A stretch of DNA of 46,833 nt from Pseudomonadota bacterium (GCA_018816555.1 JAHIVT010000073.1:1-46833), one strand, 5' to 3'. Shown: positions 1-8,700, numbered from the stretch's first letter. Translations and numbers: made by a program. The notes: generated by a model not told the origin, from the sequence alone.

Positions 1-282
1 CTTTTTATATATTGCGAGAAGGGGTTATGCAAGTAAATAGGGCAAAATGTCGCACCTGCTATTTGTTAACCATAACGAAAGATTAACTTCGGCAATCTAA
101 TGGTTTGAGTAAAATTAGGGAATTAACATTATCCTGAGAAATCTTCCTGATTATGCGCGGACATAAAAGACTCGCCCCAACGAAAACCAGCGACATGTTT
201 CTTCTCTGAAACGTCATCCCTGCCGGAAAAAGCTATTAGGTTGTTCATAAATCACTTTCCACAAGCATAAACAGAGACATGC

Positions 283-1005
283 ATGGCACGGGGGCGGGGC
301 AGCGGCAAGGGAATTAACGATACCAACGCCCAGATCATCACAACCGATAATGGCAGGATCTATAAGCCGCAGGATCTGCTCAGTGCTATCTCAGAGATCC
401 AGCAGTTTTATGTGATCGAGAGCAAGGGCCAGAATATCCCGGCTGAATTTCTCACCCTGGAACGAACCCTGGATTTTTTCAAAATCGGCATGAAAAGTGG
501 CTTTCACGAGGGGCTGGCCCTGGTGCTGCTCTTTCCGGTCTTTCATTTCTATCTCTTCCCTTTTGTCTTCCAGCGACTCGATACCATGAGCCATATCCTG
601 TTCGGCGGTATCCCCTATCTCGCCCTGATCATCAACACCGTGATGTGCAGCTATATCAGCCGCTACTATGTCGGCAACATCACCCGCAAGGGCATCAACT
701 CGCTGCTCATGGGCCGGGCCATGTCCCTGCTGCTCAAGGCCTTTCTGGTTTATGTGGTGTATCTCATCCTGTTTCGGGTCAGCACGCCGGAAAATATCTG
801 GAAGGTGGCCGCTCACTGTGGGTCCAGGGCGGAGAAAATATATTACGGGTTCTTCGAGATCAAGCCGCATCTGCTGCCGGTGGCCGCCGAGAGCGCCATG
901 CTCATGGTGGTGGCAGCGATCTTTCCGTATGGATCGGTTTATCTGCTGGACCTGTGGCATCGGCATAGGATCAGGAGGAACGCGAAAATTATTTCAGCAC
1001 GATAA
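283..1005 (+). CDS. Hypothetical membrane protein, about 4 TM
   Basis: I do not recognise the family. The 240-residue product has a soluble, Gly/Arg-rich N terminus of about 65 residues, followed by hydrophobic stretches near residues 72-95, 103-125, 142-163 and 203-226. It ends in a basic tail (HRHRIRRNAK). The Arg/His/Lys-rich end suggests a cytoplasmic C terminus. The gene is followed after 16 nt by a second unknown gene on the same strand, so the two probably form one transcript. The ATG lies just after an AGAGAC sequence that is a poor ribosome-binding site, so the start is uncertain. An integrase lies nearby at 1749-2801, but nothing in this protein marks it as part of a mobile element. 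Confidence 0.7.
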   Translation: MARGRGSGKGINDTNAQIITTDNGRIYKPQDLLSAISEIQQFYVIESKGQNIPAEFLTLERTLDFFKIGMKSGFHEGLALVLLFPVFHFYLFPFVFQRLDTMSHILFGGIPYLALIINTVMCSYISRYYVGNITRKGINSLLMGRAMSLLLKAFLVYVVYLILFRVSTPENIWKVAAHCGSRAEKIYYGFFEIKPHLLPVAAESAMLMVVAAIFPYGSVYLLDLWHRHRIRRNAKIISAR

Positions 1006-1021
1006 AAAGGGGGATTAAAAA

Positions 1022-1384
1022 ATGGCCGACGAAAGCGACAGCAAAAAGGCAAAACCAACCTGGCAGGAGATCCAGGAAAAGAAGATCAATATGGTCAAAG
1101 AGCGGGGCTCCCGGGTACTGAAGATCAATTCGCCGCTGGGCTCGACGCTCTTCAACATCCTGCGCCAGTTTGACATGGCCTATGCCCACTTCAAGGCCAG
1201 ACTCGGCGAGATGGACGGTATCTCCCACGAGGAGGGCGAAGAGCTGATGACGGAGGGCCGGGAGATCGTCATGGCCTTTTCGGATTACACGGCCAAACTC
1301 AGCAAGCGGATACGGTTTCGTTATTACACGCCCCGGGAAATCAGTGAATTCATGAAAACGGGCCAAGCTGCTGATGCAGAATAA
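1022..1384 (+). CDS. Hypothetical charged cytoplasmic protein (120 aa)
   Basis: Unrecognised protein of 120 residues, rich in Lys, Glu and Arg, with no membrane segment or signal peptide. It appears mostly helical: a Lys-rich opening (residues 1-35), a middle helix containing FNILRQFDMAYAHFKARLGE, and an acidic stretch (HEEGEELMTEGREI). The start is supported by an AGGGGG sequence 6-8 nt upstream. It follows the membrane protein gene by 16 nt and precedes the HU gene by 87 nt. The close spacing suggests it works with the membrane protein upstream; no function can be assigned. Confidence 0.7.
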   Translation: MADESDSKKAKPTWQEIQEKKINMVKERGSRVLKINSPLGSTLFNILRQFDMAYAHFKARLGEMDGISHEEGEELMTEGREIVMAFSDYTAKLSKRIRFRYYTPREISEFMKTGQAADAE

Positions 1385-1471
1385 TCTTGCAAGTGCGGGA
1401 TGGTTTTGCTATCTGAGCAATGGTACGGTTTTTCAGATGAAAACATCTCACAAATTCAGACAGGAGGGCGC

Positions 1472-1744
1472 ATGAACAAAGGTGAACTGGTAGAAAAAGT
1501 GGCCAAGGATTGTGATGTAAGCAAAGCAGCCGCAGAGAAGGCTTTGGACAGCGTCCTCGCGGCAATCTCCGATGCCGTGGCGGCAGGCGACAAGGTGACC
1601 CTGATCGGCTTCGGGACATTCTCAGTTACCGAACGGGCCGCCCGTGAAGGACGCAATCCGCAGACCGGCAAGAAAATCAAGATTGCCGCCAGGAAGGTGG
1701 TCAAGTTCAAGGCCGGCAGCAAGCTGGCGGATGCGGCAAAATAA
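1472..1744 (+). CDS. hup: HU family DNA-binding protein
   Basis: Histone-like HU protein of 90 residues, the normal family length. It bends and compacts DNA as a dimer and assists recombination and replication. The N-terminal helices start MNKGELVEKVAKD, and the beta-arm region carries the GFGTF and GRNPQTGKKIKI hallmarks with the intercalating-proline NP at the arm tip. It ends in FKAGSKLADAAK. The start at 1472 is chosen over an upstream in-frame ATG at 1400 because it begins exactly at the HU domain and is preceded by CAGGAGGGCGC, a strong ribosome-binding site. The stop lies only 4 nt from the stop of the convergent integrase gene. Confidence 0.95.
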   Translation: MNKGELVEKVAKDCDVSKAAAEKALDSVLAAISDAVAAGDKVTLIGFGTFSVTERAAREGRNPQTGKKIKIAARKVVKFKAGSKLADAAK

Positions 1745-1748
1745 GCAC

Positions 1749-2801
1749 TTACAACCCAAGGCTGGCGATACGGTCAACAGCCTTCAGTTTGTGGTCGTCG
1801 AGCAGATGGGTGTAGCGCATGGTCATGGAAATGGTCTTGTGTCCCAAAATGTCCGCCACTGTCCGCAGGTCAACACCGTTCATGATCATATAACTGGCTG
1901 CGGTGTGTCGCAGGTCATGCATGTGAAAGTCGTCAATGCTGGCCCTTTTGACCGCGGCTTCAAAACTCTCCCGGAAATATTGATTCGGCCTGAGCCGGTG
2001 CGTCATTTTCGGATCTTTGGGCAGGAACACATAATCGTTGCAGTCAAAACCACTTGACGGGACAAGATCGGCCAGGGTTTCGATTGCCGGCACGGTCAGA
2101 GGCACCCGGCGCGGATCGGTTTTAGTCTCCTGCAGGTCGATGATTCTCCCGTCAAAGTCAATTTGCCTCCAGGTCAGAGCGGCTCCCTCGCTCGGACGCA
2201 TGCCCGTATGGAGCTGCAGCAGGATGAAATTGTAAAGGTTCGGCCGGTGTCCCTTCCTGCTCTCCTCCAGAAGCCTGACAATCTCGGCACTGGTCAAAAA
2301 ACGCAGGCGCCCGGGAGGGGTCTTGGGTTTTCTGATGATGGACACCGGATTCGTCGTTTCGACGCCCCATTCGCGGATCGCCGTGGTGTAAATATGGGAG
2401 AGCAGGTTGAGGTCCTTGATAACCGTCGCAGGTTGTACCTCGGCAGAACGCTTTTCCCGAAATTGAGCGGCCAGGACCGGAGTGATCTCTTTTAAAGTGC
2501 GGCCGGAGAAATAGTGCAGGGATCTGGATTGATACAGCTCGCGGCGGTGAGTCGATCCAGCTTTTTTGCTTGATGTCTCCGCCAGGTACTTATTCAGGGC
2601 ATCATCAAAAAGCATGTCATTAGGTGAGACCTTTCCGATATACCCAACTGTTCGCAATGCATGTTCTGTGTCCTCAGCCCATCGCAATGCGTCAGATTTT
2701 CGATCAAATGTCCGTGATAAATTAGGATGCCCCTTGATTCTAACCTCAGCGCAATAAACATCCCCTTTTTTACTTCTTTTCAGCGTCTTAATAGTTGCCA
2801 T
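1749..2801 (-). CDS. Tyrosine recombinase/integrase
   Basis: Phage-type site-specific recombinase of about 350 residues. The N-terminal part has an AP2-like arm-binding region (VYCAEVRIKGHPNLSRTF), then a core-binding SAM-like domain (about 65-150) and a catalytic domain (about 165-345). All catalytic residues are visible: Arg in HTGMRPSE, Lys in ETKTDPRR, His-x-x-Arg in HDLRHTAA, His in LGHKT and the nucleophilic Tyr in MRYTHL. I prefer the ATG at 2801 over a TTG at 2816 because GAGAGAG lies about 6 nt upstream of it. The gene sits just beyond the 3' end of tRNA-Leu, the usual integration target, but no cargo follows: the HU gene begins 4 nt past its stop. It is either a relic of an excised element or a stand-alone integrase. 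Confidence 0.92.
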   Translation of the reverse strand: MATIKTLKRSKKGDVYCAEVRIKGHPNLSRTFDRKSDALRWAEDTEHALRTVGYIGKVSPNDMLFDDALNKYLAETSSKKAGSTHRRELYQSRSLHYFSGRTLKEITPVLAAQFREKRSAEVQPATVIKDLNLLSHIYTTAIREWGVETTNPVSIIRKPKTPPGRLRFLTSAEIVRLLEESRKGHRPNLYNFILLQLHTGMRPSEGAALTWRQIDFDGRIIDLQETKTDPRRVPLTVPAIETLADLVPSSGFDCNDYVFLPKDPKMTHRLRPNQYFRESFEAAVKRASIDDFHMHDLRHTAASYMIMNGVDLRTVADILGHKTISMTMRYTHLLDDHKLKAVDRIASLGL

Positions 2802-2853
2802 GGCGCACTCTCTCAAAAAAAATAGCGTGCTTTGTCAGTTGTGTTTACAAAGT

Positions 2854-2876
2854 TTTTGTTCGCAATTTTGTTCGCA
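2854..2876. repeat. 11-bp tandem direct repeat upstream of integrase
   Basis: TTTTGTTCGCA occurs at 2854-2864 and again at 2866-2876, one base apart, about 50 nt upstream of the integrase start and about 120 nt from the 3' end of tRNA-Leu. Closely spaced repeats in this position are typical of integrase arm-binding or excisionase sites, or of a promoter operator. Which one applies is inference. Confidence 0.5.
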
Positions 2877-2949
2877 CTTTTGTGCTATTTGACGATATTT
2901 GATGCTAATCAGTGACAACTATAGCTAATTTTCCCCCTAAATGCAAGAA

Positions 2950-2983
2950 GGGCCAAACCCTTTGTTTCCAAAGGATTTGGCCC
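2950..2983 (-). terminator. Rho-independent-like terminator after tRNA-Leu
   Basis: A long inverted repeat, GGGCCAAAccCTTTG against CAAAGgaTTTGGCCC with a TTTC loop, lies 10 nt past the tRNA-Leu CCA end in the direction of minus-strand transcription. The trailing T-richness is modest (TTCTTGCATTT). It probably ends the secG-tRNA-Leu transcript. Confidence 0.7.
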
Positions 2984-2993
2984 TGTTTATCGA

Positions 2994-3079
2994 TGGTGCC
3001 GAAGGCGAGACTCGAACTCGCACAACCATAGGTTACTACCCCCTCAAGATAGCGTGTCTACCAATTCCACCACTTCGGC
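2994..3079 (-). tRNA. tRNA-Leu (anticodon GAG)
   Basis: An 86-nt class II tRNA with encoded CCA. The acceptor stem GCCGAAG pairs with CTTCGGC. The D-arm has TGGTGGAATTGGTAGACAC, the long variable arm is present, and the T-arm contains GAGTTCGAGTCTCGC. The anticodon stem CTATC/GGTAG frames the loop TTGAGGG, giving anticodon GAG, which reads CUC and CUU. It lies 10 nt downstream of secG on the same strand and is probably co-transcribed with it. Its 3' end faces the integrase gene. Confidence 0.95.
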
Positions 3080-3089
3080 AAATCTGATA

Positions 3090-3659
3090 TTATTTTTCTT
3101 TACTCTCTGTTTTCGCCGCGTCAGCGGGCGCTGCTGCTTTTTCCTGTTTTTCCGGCACCGCAGGAACAACTTCCTGGGTTGCCGGGGCAGCGGCCTCAGC
3201 CGGCTTTTTCTCTGCTTCCGGCGCAGGAGCGACCTTCTCTGCCACCGGTACAGCCGGAACGGCAGCGGGCTTCTCGGCCGCACTCGGTGCTGCCTGGGGT
3301 ACAGGGGTTTCTGCCGGGGTCAGCGGCATATCCGGAGCACTGCCCGACTGCGGCAAGGGTTCAGCGGACCTTTCTATACCATTTCCCTGTTGTTTCTGCA
3401 CATCAAAATCTTTCATCACGGAACTTGTGCTTTTATGTGATGAAATATAGGCCAAAGATATTGATGTGATCATGAAGGTGACTGCCGCCAGGGTCGTCAC
3501 CTTGTTCAGCAACGGCATCGGGCCTTCGGAGCCGAATACTGTCTGGCTTGAACCGCCGAAGGTGGCGCCCATATTCGCACCTTTACCTTGCTGCAGCAGC
3601 ACGATAATCACGAGAAAAAAACAGACTATTATATGTATAATCGTTAGAATATTTGCCAT
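3090..3659 (-). CDS. secG: Preprotein translocase subunit SecG with long acidic tail
   Basis: SecG is the small accessory subunit of the SecYEG channel. The N-terminal 75 residues fit the family: a first membrane helix (ILTIIHIIVCFFLVIIVLLQ), the conserved cytosolic loop (QQGKGANMGATFGGSSQTVFG) and a second helix (VTTLAAVTFMITSISLAYI). The remaining roughly 110 residues are a low-complexity Ala/Pro/Glu/Lys tail, making the protein 189 residues against a usual 75-130. The gene follows tpiA by 62 nt, the common tpiA-secG order, and precedes tRNA-Leu by 10 nt. The tail is probably disordered. Confidence 0.95.
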   Translation of the reverse strand: MANILTIIHIIVCFFLVIIVLLQQGKGANMGATFGGSSQTVFGSEGPMPLLNKVTTLAAVTFMITSISLAYISSHKSTSSVMKDFDVQKQQGNGIERSAEPLPQSGSAPDMPLTPAETPVPQAAPSAAEKPAAVPAVPVAEKVAPAPEAEKKPAEAAAPATQEVVPAVPEKQEKAAAPADAAKTESKEK

Positions 3660-3721
3660 TATTCAATAGAAAATCAGCCGGCTACCAAAAGGTAAGCAGC
3701 TTCACATCATCCATCCCCAGC

Positions 3722-4483
3722 CTAAGCTGATTTTTTAAAATTTATTATCCTGCAGAAAGAATCGGCTTTTAATGCAGCCCCGCCAACCAAGGCCCCGTCA
3801 ACATCATCCTGGGACATCAGTGCGTCAACATTATCAGGATTGACCGAGCCACCATACAATATTCTCATTTGTGTGGCAATATTTTTCTCATACATGTCAA
3901 TGAGGAGATTCCTTACGAAATGATGGGCTTCCTGGGCCTGCTCAACGGTGGCGGTCTTGCCTGTGCCAATGGCCCAGACCGGCTCATAGGCGACCACCAG
4001 TTCCTTGCCGCTGGCCAGTTTGATGTCCAGCAGCCCATTGCGCAGCTGCCGCTCCAGCACCTGGAAGGCCTGACCGGACTCACGCTCTTCAAGGGTTTCC
4101 CCGATGCAGAGGACAGAAACCAGGCCAAAGCGGGCCGCTCCGGCTACCCTTTTGTTGATCATGCCATCCGTCTCGCCAAAAATATGACGTCGCTCCGAGT
4201 GGCCGATAATGGCCATGTGGCAACCGACATCCTGCAGCATGAGGGGTGATATTTCTCCGGTAAATGCCCCCTTTTCCTCCCAGCACACATTCTGGGCTCC
4301 AAGCAGCACCCTTGATCCGGCAAGCACCCTGCCCACGGCGGCCAGCGCGGTAAAAGGCGGAGCCAACATGACATCCCGGTCATCGGTTTTCGCGGCCTGC
4401 GCCACAGCACTGGCCAGCGCCTCCGCCTCGGCTATGGTTGTATGCATCTTCCAGTTTCCGGCAAGTAATGGTCTTCGCTCCAT
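3722..4483 (-). CDS. tpiA: Triosephosphate isomerase
   Basis: Interconverts dihydroxyacetone phosphate and glyceraldehyde 3-phosphate in glycolysis and gluconeogenesis. The 253-residue TIM barrel has the substrate-binding AGNWKMH (Asn10, Lys12), the catalytic His in IIGHSERR, the catalytic Glu in VVAYEPVWAIGTG, and the phosphate-binding RILYGGSVNPDN and GALVGGAALK. The start at 4483 is preferred over 4522 because AAAGGGGGG lies directly upstream and the family begins here. It starts 10 nt after the pgk stop and is clearly in the same operon. Confidence 0.97.
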   Translation of the reverse strand: MERRPLLAGNWKMHTTIAEAEALASAVAQAAKTDDRDVMLAPPFTALAAVGRVLAGSRVLLGAQNVCWEEKGAFTGEISPLMLQDVGCHMAIIGHSERRHIFGETDGMINKRVAGAARFGLVSVLCIGETLEERESGQAFQVLERQLRNGLLDIKLASGKELVVAYEPVWAIGTGKTATVEQAQEAHHFVRNLLIDMYEKNIATQMRILYGGSVNPDNVDALMSQDDVDGALVGGAALKADSFCRIINFKKSA

Positions 4484-4493
4484 AATCCCCCCT

Positions 4494-5690
4494 TTATACA
4501 TCTTTTGCATCAAGTGCGACAACTCCAGGCAGTTCCTTTCCTTCCATCAGCATCAGAAACGCACCGCCGCCGGTGGACATGTAAGAGATATCGTCCGCCC
4601 AGCCCGACTTATGCACCGCAGCGTTGGTATCCCCGCCGCCCACAACGCTCAACGAATGCGAGGTGGCGACTCTCTGCACCAGGGCCATGGTTCCCCTGGC
4701 ATAGGCATCCATCTCAAAGGCGCCCATGGGGCCATTCCACAGGATGGTCCGGGCCGAGTCCAAGGCCTCGCCGAAAAGGGTGGTGGTGGCAGGGCCGATA
4801 TCCAGCATCATCCATTCAGCCGGGACGTCCTGGATGGGCACGACTTTCGTCTGGGCATCGGCGGCAAACTTTTCAGCCACCACGCAGTCAACCGGCAGAT
4901 AGAGTTTCACTCCCTTTTCCCTGGCATCACGGATGAGGTTTGCCGCGGTTTCCAGCAGATCGTCCTCAACCAGGGATTTGCCTATTTCATAGCCCTGGCT
5001 CTTGAGAAAGGTATTGGCCATGGCACCGCCGATGATCATGGCATCCACCTTGTCCATGAGATTAACCAAGGCGGTCAGCTTGCCGGACACCTTGGCGCCG
5101 CCGATGATGGCTACCAGGGGCCGCACGGGATCACTCACCGAGCGGTGGAAAAAATCAATCTCTTTCTGCAGCAGAAAACCGGCAGCGCATTGCTCGCAAA
5201 ACTTTGTTACGCCAACCACCGAGGCATCGGCCCGGTGGGAAACGGCAAAGGCATCGTTGACATAAACATCGGCAAGTGCGGCAAGATCGCGGGAAAAACC
5301 CTCGTCATTTTTCTGTTCTTCGGCATGATAGCGCAGATTTTCCAGCATCAGCACATCGCCTGAGCGCATGGCCCCCACCATTTCCACCACGGGGTCACCC
5401 ACGCAGTCAGGAAGAAGCCTGACCGGTTTTTCAATGAGCTGTGACAGGCGCCTGGCCGCCGGCGCCAGACTGAACTCTTCAAGCCGTTTGCCTTTGGGAC
5501 GCCCCAGGTGCGAACAGATAATCACCCTGGCATTCTGCGACAAGGCATATTGAATGGTCGGCAAGGCCTCGCGGATACGCGTATCATCGGTAATTTGCCT
5601 GTTTTCATCAAGGGGCACGTTAAAATCAACCCTGATCAGAACTTTTTTATCTTTTATGTCAATATCACGGATATTTTTCACGACTGGCAC
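4494..5690 (-). CDS. pgk: Phosphoglycerate kinase
   Basis: Transfers phosphate from 1,3-bisphosphoglycerate to ADP, a main ATP-forming step of glycolysis. The protein has 398 residues, the normal length. Visible motifs are VLIRVDFNVPLDE, SHLGRPKGKR (3-phosphoglycerate binding), RPLVAIIGGAKVSGK, and the nucleotide-binding SVVGGGDTNAAV and ISTGGGAFL-type end (YMSTGGGAFL). The start is GTG at 5690 with no strong ribosome-binding site. The gene sits between rimI (105-nt gap) and tpiA (10-nt gap). Confidence 0.97.
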   Translation of the reverse strand: MPVVKNIRDIDIKDKKVLIRVDFNVPLDENRQITDDTRIREALPTIQYALSQNARVIICSHLGRPKGKRLEEFSLAPAARRLSQLIEKPVRLLPDCVGDPVVEMVGAMRSGDVLMLENLRYHAEEQKNDEGFSRDLAALADVYVNDAFAVSHRADASVVGVTKFCEQCAAGFLLQKEIDFFHRSVSDPVRPLVAIIGGAKVSGKLTALVNLMDKVDAMIIGGAMANTFLKSQGYEIGKSLVEDDLLETAANLIRDAREKGVKLYLPVDCVVAEKFAADAQTKVVPIQDVPAEWMMLDIGPATTTLFGEALDSARTILWNGPMGAFEMDAYARGTMALVQRVATSHSLSVVGGGDTNAAVHKSGWADDISYMSTGGGAFLMLMEGKELPGVVALDAKDV

Positions 5691-5795
5691 CTATTATCAT
5701 TTGCTTATTATGGATGGAAAATAATCATATCTCAGTGTTACCTGCCACATCTGCTCAAGTCAAATGGCAAATGAGACAATCAGGAGAAAAACAAA

Positions 5796-6251
5796 TCATT
5801 TCGCTTTGCCGCCCTTGGCAATGTTCAGCTTGTAGACGACGGCAGCTTCCCTGGGTGAGGAGTAATAATCCCGGCGATAACCGATCTGGCGAAAACCGAA
5901 TTTTTCATAGAGATTCCTGGCAATGGTGTTGGAGTCGCGCACTTCCAGGTAACAGCGGCTTGCACCCTCCTCGGCCATTCGCTGGAGAGCAGACTGCAGC
6001 AGCAGATTGCCTACCCCCTGCCCCCGGAAATCCTGGATTACGGTAAATTTCAGGATCTCCCCTTCTCCGGCCACGGAACGGCAGCATATATAGCCGACAA
6101 ACCGACTGGTCTCGCCATGGCAGGCAACAAACTGCCAGGCGCAAGAATGATACAGCTCCTCGGCAAACTGGGCTGCGGTCCAGGCCGGCCTTTCCTGCTC
6201 GGCCAGGACCAGATCAACCAGATCACCCTCTGTCATGGATCTGATAATCAA
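5796..6251 (-). CDS. rimI: Ribosomal protein S18 alanine N-acetyltransferase-like (RimI)
   Basis: GNAT-fold acetyltransferase of 151 residues. RimI acetylates the N-terminal alanine of ribosomal protein S18. The acetyl-CoA loop is in motif A (FTVIQDFRGQGVGNLLLQ), followed by RCYLEVRDSNTIARNLYEKFGFRQIGYRRDYY, which closely fits the RimI signature including the C-terminal Tyr. The start is probably TTG at 6251, because IIRSMTEGDL is the expected first strand; an ATG at 6236 would cut it. It begins 9 nt after the gap stop, so translation is probably coupled to gap. Finding rimI inside a glycolytic operon is unusual. Confidence 0.9.
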   Translation of the reverse strand: MIIRSMTEGDLVDLVLAEQERPAWTAAQFAEELYHSCAWQFVACHGETSRFVGYICCRSVAGEGEILKFTVIQDFRGQGVGNLLLQSALQRMAEEGASRCYLEVRDSNTIARNLYEKFGFRQIGYRRDYYSSPREAAVVYKLNIAKGGKAK

Positions 6252-6260
6252 TTCGTTACA

Positions 6261-7469
6261 TCACACCATCTGTTCGGCGATGGAAACCGTTCGCTCAGCC
6301 AGCATATTGGTATAGCTGCCCAGCTCATTATCATACCAGCCATAAATCACCGCCTGGGTAACGGGTACGATCATGATCGGCTCGCTGGCGGCACAACCTT
6401 TGATTTTATTCAGATTGACCCTGATGGTCGCGGTCCGGGTATGGGTCTCGGATCCTTCGATGGTAGCCGCGGCAAAAGGTGTGCCGATGATATCGCTGGA
6501 GACGTTCTGCTCATCAGAGTATTGCAGGTAGGGGCTTGTCTTGGCAAACTCCCGGTAAATGGAATTAATCCTTTCCCGCTTGATCGGATCATCCAGATCA
6601 TCCTGCAGATTGACGACCAGAACAATCAGGGAGCCGGTCGAGGTGGGGATACGCACGGATTCCGCGATAAAACCGATCTCCTTCATTTCCGGAATCACCA
6701 GACGCAGCGCCTTGGCCGCCCCGGTGGTGGTCAGAATGATATTGTTTAAGATACTGCGGTTTTTACGCAGATCAGCGGCACCGGTTTTCGGCAGGCTGTC
6801 CAGCACCTTCTGGCTGCTGGTGGCGGCATGCACCGTTACCATGGAAGCGCTCAGAAAATTTTCAGCCCCGATCTGGTCGAGCAGAGGTTTCATCATATAA
6901 GAAAGACAGGTGGTGGTGCAAGATGCCGCGGAGATGAGATTATGCTTGGAAGGGATATAGTCTTCCGCATTGATGCCCATTACCGTGGTCACGGCGTCCG
7001 CCGGCATGTTCAAACCCTGCTGCTTGATCTTGAAGGGGGCGGAGAGAATGGCCTTTTCCGCCCCGGCGGCCAGGTGTCCTCGCAGTGCCCCCGAACGGGA
7101 ATCAGAGTCGGCGGTGGGATCGTTAAAGACGCCGGTTGTATCGACAACCACCCGGACCCCGTTCTCCTTCCATTTGATATCCTTCGGATTTCTCGATTCC
7201 CGCAGAATTCTCACCGGCACCCCGTTAATGGTCATGGTGCCTTCGATTTCATTTAAATTTTCTATCACCTGGCCGCCCTTGAAACCATGCAGGTAGTTAC
7301 CCAAACGGCCGTAGGTGCTGTCCCGGTCTATTGAGGCGGCAAGATCCGCTAATCCCCGGCCTATCTCACGTCCGGTATTGACTACTATTTCTGAAAAATA
7401 TTTTCTGCCGACATGATGCCATAATGTCAGCTTACCGATCCGGCCGAGAGCGTTAATCCCTAACTTCAT
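6261..7469 (-). CDS. gap: Glyceraldehyde-3-phosphate dehydrogenase, long divergent type
   Basis: NAD(P)-dependent oxidation and phosphorylation of glyceraldehyde 3-phosphate. The Rossmann start LGINALGRIGKL, the active-site Cys (about 184) in SAASCTTTCLS, the partner His (about 214) in VTVHAATSSQK, and the C-terminal GWYDNELGSYTNML all mark the family. It has 402 residues against a usual 330-340, with extra sequence in the N-terminal half (DLAASIDRDSTYGRLGNY region). The canonical SCTTNCL reads SCTTTCL, and the coenzyme loop is also atypical, so it belongs to a divergent GAPDH branch and its cofactor preference cannot be read. An AAGGAG lies about 10 nt upstream of the ATG. First gene of the gap-rimI-pgk-tpiA-secG series. 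Confidence 0.93.
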   Translation of the reverse strand: MKLGINALGRIGKLTLWHHVGRKYFSEIVVNTGREIGRGLADLAASIDRDSTYGRLGNYLHGFKGGQVIENLNEIEGTMTINGVPVRILRESRNPKDIKWKENGVRVVVDTTGVFNDPTADSDSRSGALRGHLAAGAEKAILSAPFKIKQQGLNMPADAVTTVMGINAEDYIPSKHNLISAASCTTTCLSYMMKPLLDQIGAENFLSASMVTVHAATSSQKVLDSLPKTGAADLRKNRSILNNIILTTTGAAKALRLVIPEMKEIGFIAESVRIPTSTGSLIVLVVNLQDDLDDPIKRERINSIYREFAKTSPYLQYSDEQNVSSDIIGTPFAAATIEGSETHTRTATIRVNLNKIKGCAASEPIMIVPVTQAVIYGWYDNELGSYTNMLAERTVSIAEQMV

Positions 7470-7788
7470 TTTGTTTTGTTCTCCTTCATGGATTAATTAA
7501 GATGCAAGCATCGGTCTGTTTCGGGTCAACGAAGACAGAACAGAGCATTTTTTCAGTATAAGTTGGATGATGGGTATTTATCCCTAACAACAAAAGGAAC
7601 AATAACCAAATAAAACAAAGGGAGCAGCAGTGCGCAAGCAAAACTTTATCACCGGCCATAAAATAATAGAAACTTAACAAATCGCCAACCGCCGGTACAC
7701 TACCTGACCCTGCCTCCAGCCGCGTGCTGCCCGCATACGGATCGTAAAAACAGCGGGAACGGGCTTTTCGAAAATGTCCGTGGCCTTT
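7470..7788. other. Intergenic region upstream of gap
   Basis: No supported gene. It should hold the minus-strand promoter of the gap operon. Just past the cysK stop an imperfect palindrome (ACGGGCTTTTCGAAAATGTCCGT, 7754-7776 area) followed on the minus strand by TGTTTTTA could be the cysK terminator. A 64-codon open frame at 7486-7680 has no ribosome-binding site and looks accidental. Confidence 0.4.
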
Positions 7789-8700
7789 TTATAAGATCGA
7801 CAGATAACGTTCGCCGGTATCCGGCAGAATGACCACCACGAGCTTACCCTGGTTTTCAGGACGGCAGGCGACTGTCAAGGCGGCCGACACTGCGGCACCG
7901 GAAGAAATACCTGCCAGAATACCCTCCTGCCGGGCAAGCTCTCTGGTTACCTTCAGTGCCTCCTCCGACTTCACCCGGATCACCTCGTCGATTAATTCCC
8001 GTTTGAGGATCTTGGGCACAAAACCGGCCCCGATCCCCTGAATCTTATGGGGGCCGGCCTTTCCTTCCGACAGCATCGGCGACTCATCCGGCTCCACGGC
8101 CACCACCTGCAATGCGGGCTTCCTCTGGCGGATGACCTCGCTGACACCGGTAAGGGTTCCGCCGGTGCCCACTCCTGCCACGAGAATATCTATCTGGCCA
8201 TCGGTATCACGCCAGATCTCTTCCGCGGTGGTCATGCGGTGCACCTCTGGATTGGCCGGATTCTCAAACTGCTGGGGCATGAATGAACCAGGCAACTGGG
8301 CCGCAATTTCCGTTGCCTTGGCGATTGCGCCTTTCATGCCTTCCGTACCAGGGGTCAGGACAATTTCCGCCCCCAGCAGGGCCAGCAGCTTTCTCCTTTC
8401 CACACTCATGGTCTCGGGCATGGTCAGAATGAGACGATAACCTTTTGCCGCCGCAGTCATGGCAAGTCCAATGCCCGTATTGCCGGATGTGGGCTCCACC
8501 AGGGTGGCATTCGGCCCGATCAGCCCCTGTTCTTCAGCCCGGCGGATCATGTTGACACTGATGCGGTCTTTAACGCTGCCGCAGGGATTAAAGGATTCCA
8601 GTTTGAGCACGATCCTGGCCCGGCAGTCTCCGGCAAGGCGTTTCAGGGCAACCAGCGGGGTGCCGCCCACCGTCTCGGTGATGTCATTATAAATTTTCAT
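7789..8700 (-). CDS. cysK: Cysteine synthase (O-acetylserine sulfhydrylase)
   Basis: PLP enzyme that makes cysteine from O-acetylserine and sulfide. The 303-residue protein shows the PLP lysine (Lys44) in NPCGSVKDR, the substrate loop [11 protein letters not shown], the phosphate-binding [10 protein letters not shown], and the C-terminal GISSGAAV and PDTGERYLS. The start at 8700 is chosen because AAGGGGGATC lies upstream and [16 protein letters not shown] is the family N terminus. It overlaps the end of rmuC by 14 nt, so the two genes are translationally linked. A small sulfite reductase encoded nearby at 10257 on the other strand would supply sulfide. Confidence 0.96.
   Translation of the reverse strand: MKIYNDITETVGGTPLVALKRLAGDCRARIVLKLESFNPCGSVKDRISVNMIRRAEEQGLIGPNATLVEPTSGNTGIGLAMTAAAKGYRLILTMPETMSVERRKLLALLGAEIVLTPGTEGMKGAIAKATEIAAQLPGSFMPQQFENPANPEVHRMTTAEEIWRDTDGQIDILVAGVGTGGTLTGVSEVIRQRKPALQVVAVEPDESPMLSEGKAGPHKIQGIGAGFVPKILKRELIDEVIRVKSEEALKVTRELARQEGILAGISSGAAVSAALTVACRPENQGKLVVVILPDTGERYLSIL

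Noticed and set aside
7486-7680. 64-codon frame before gap
   Set aside because: Occupies the expected promoter region, no ribosome-binding site, no family resemblance.
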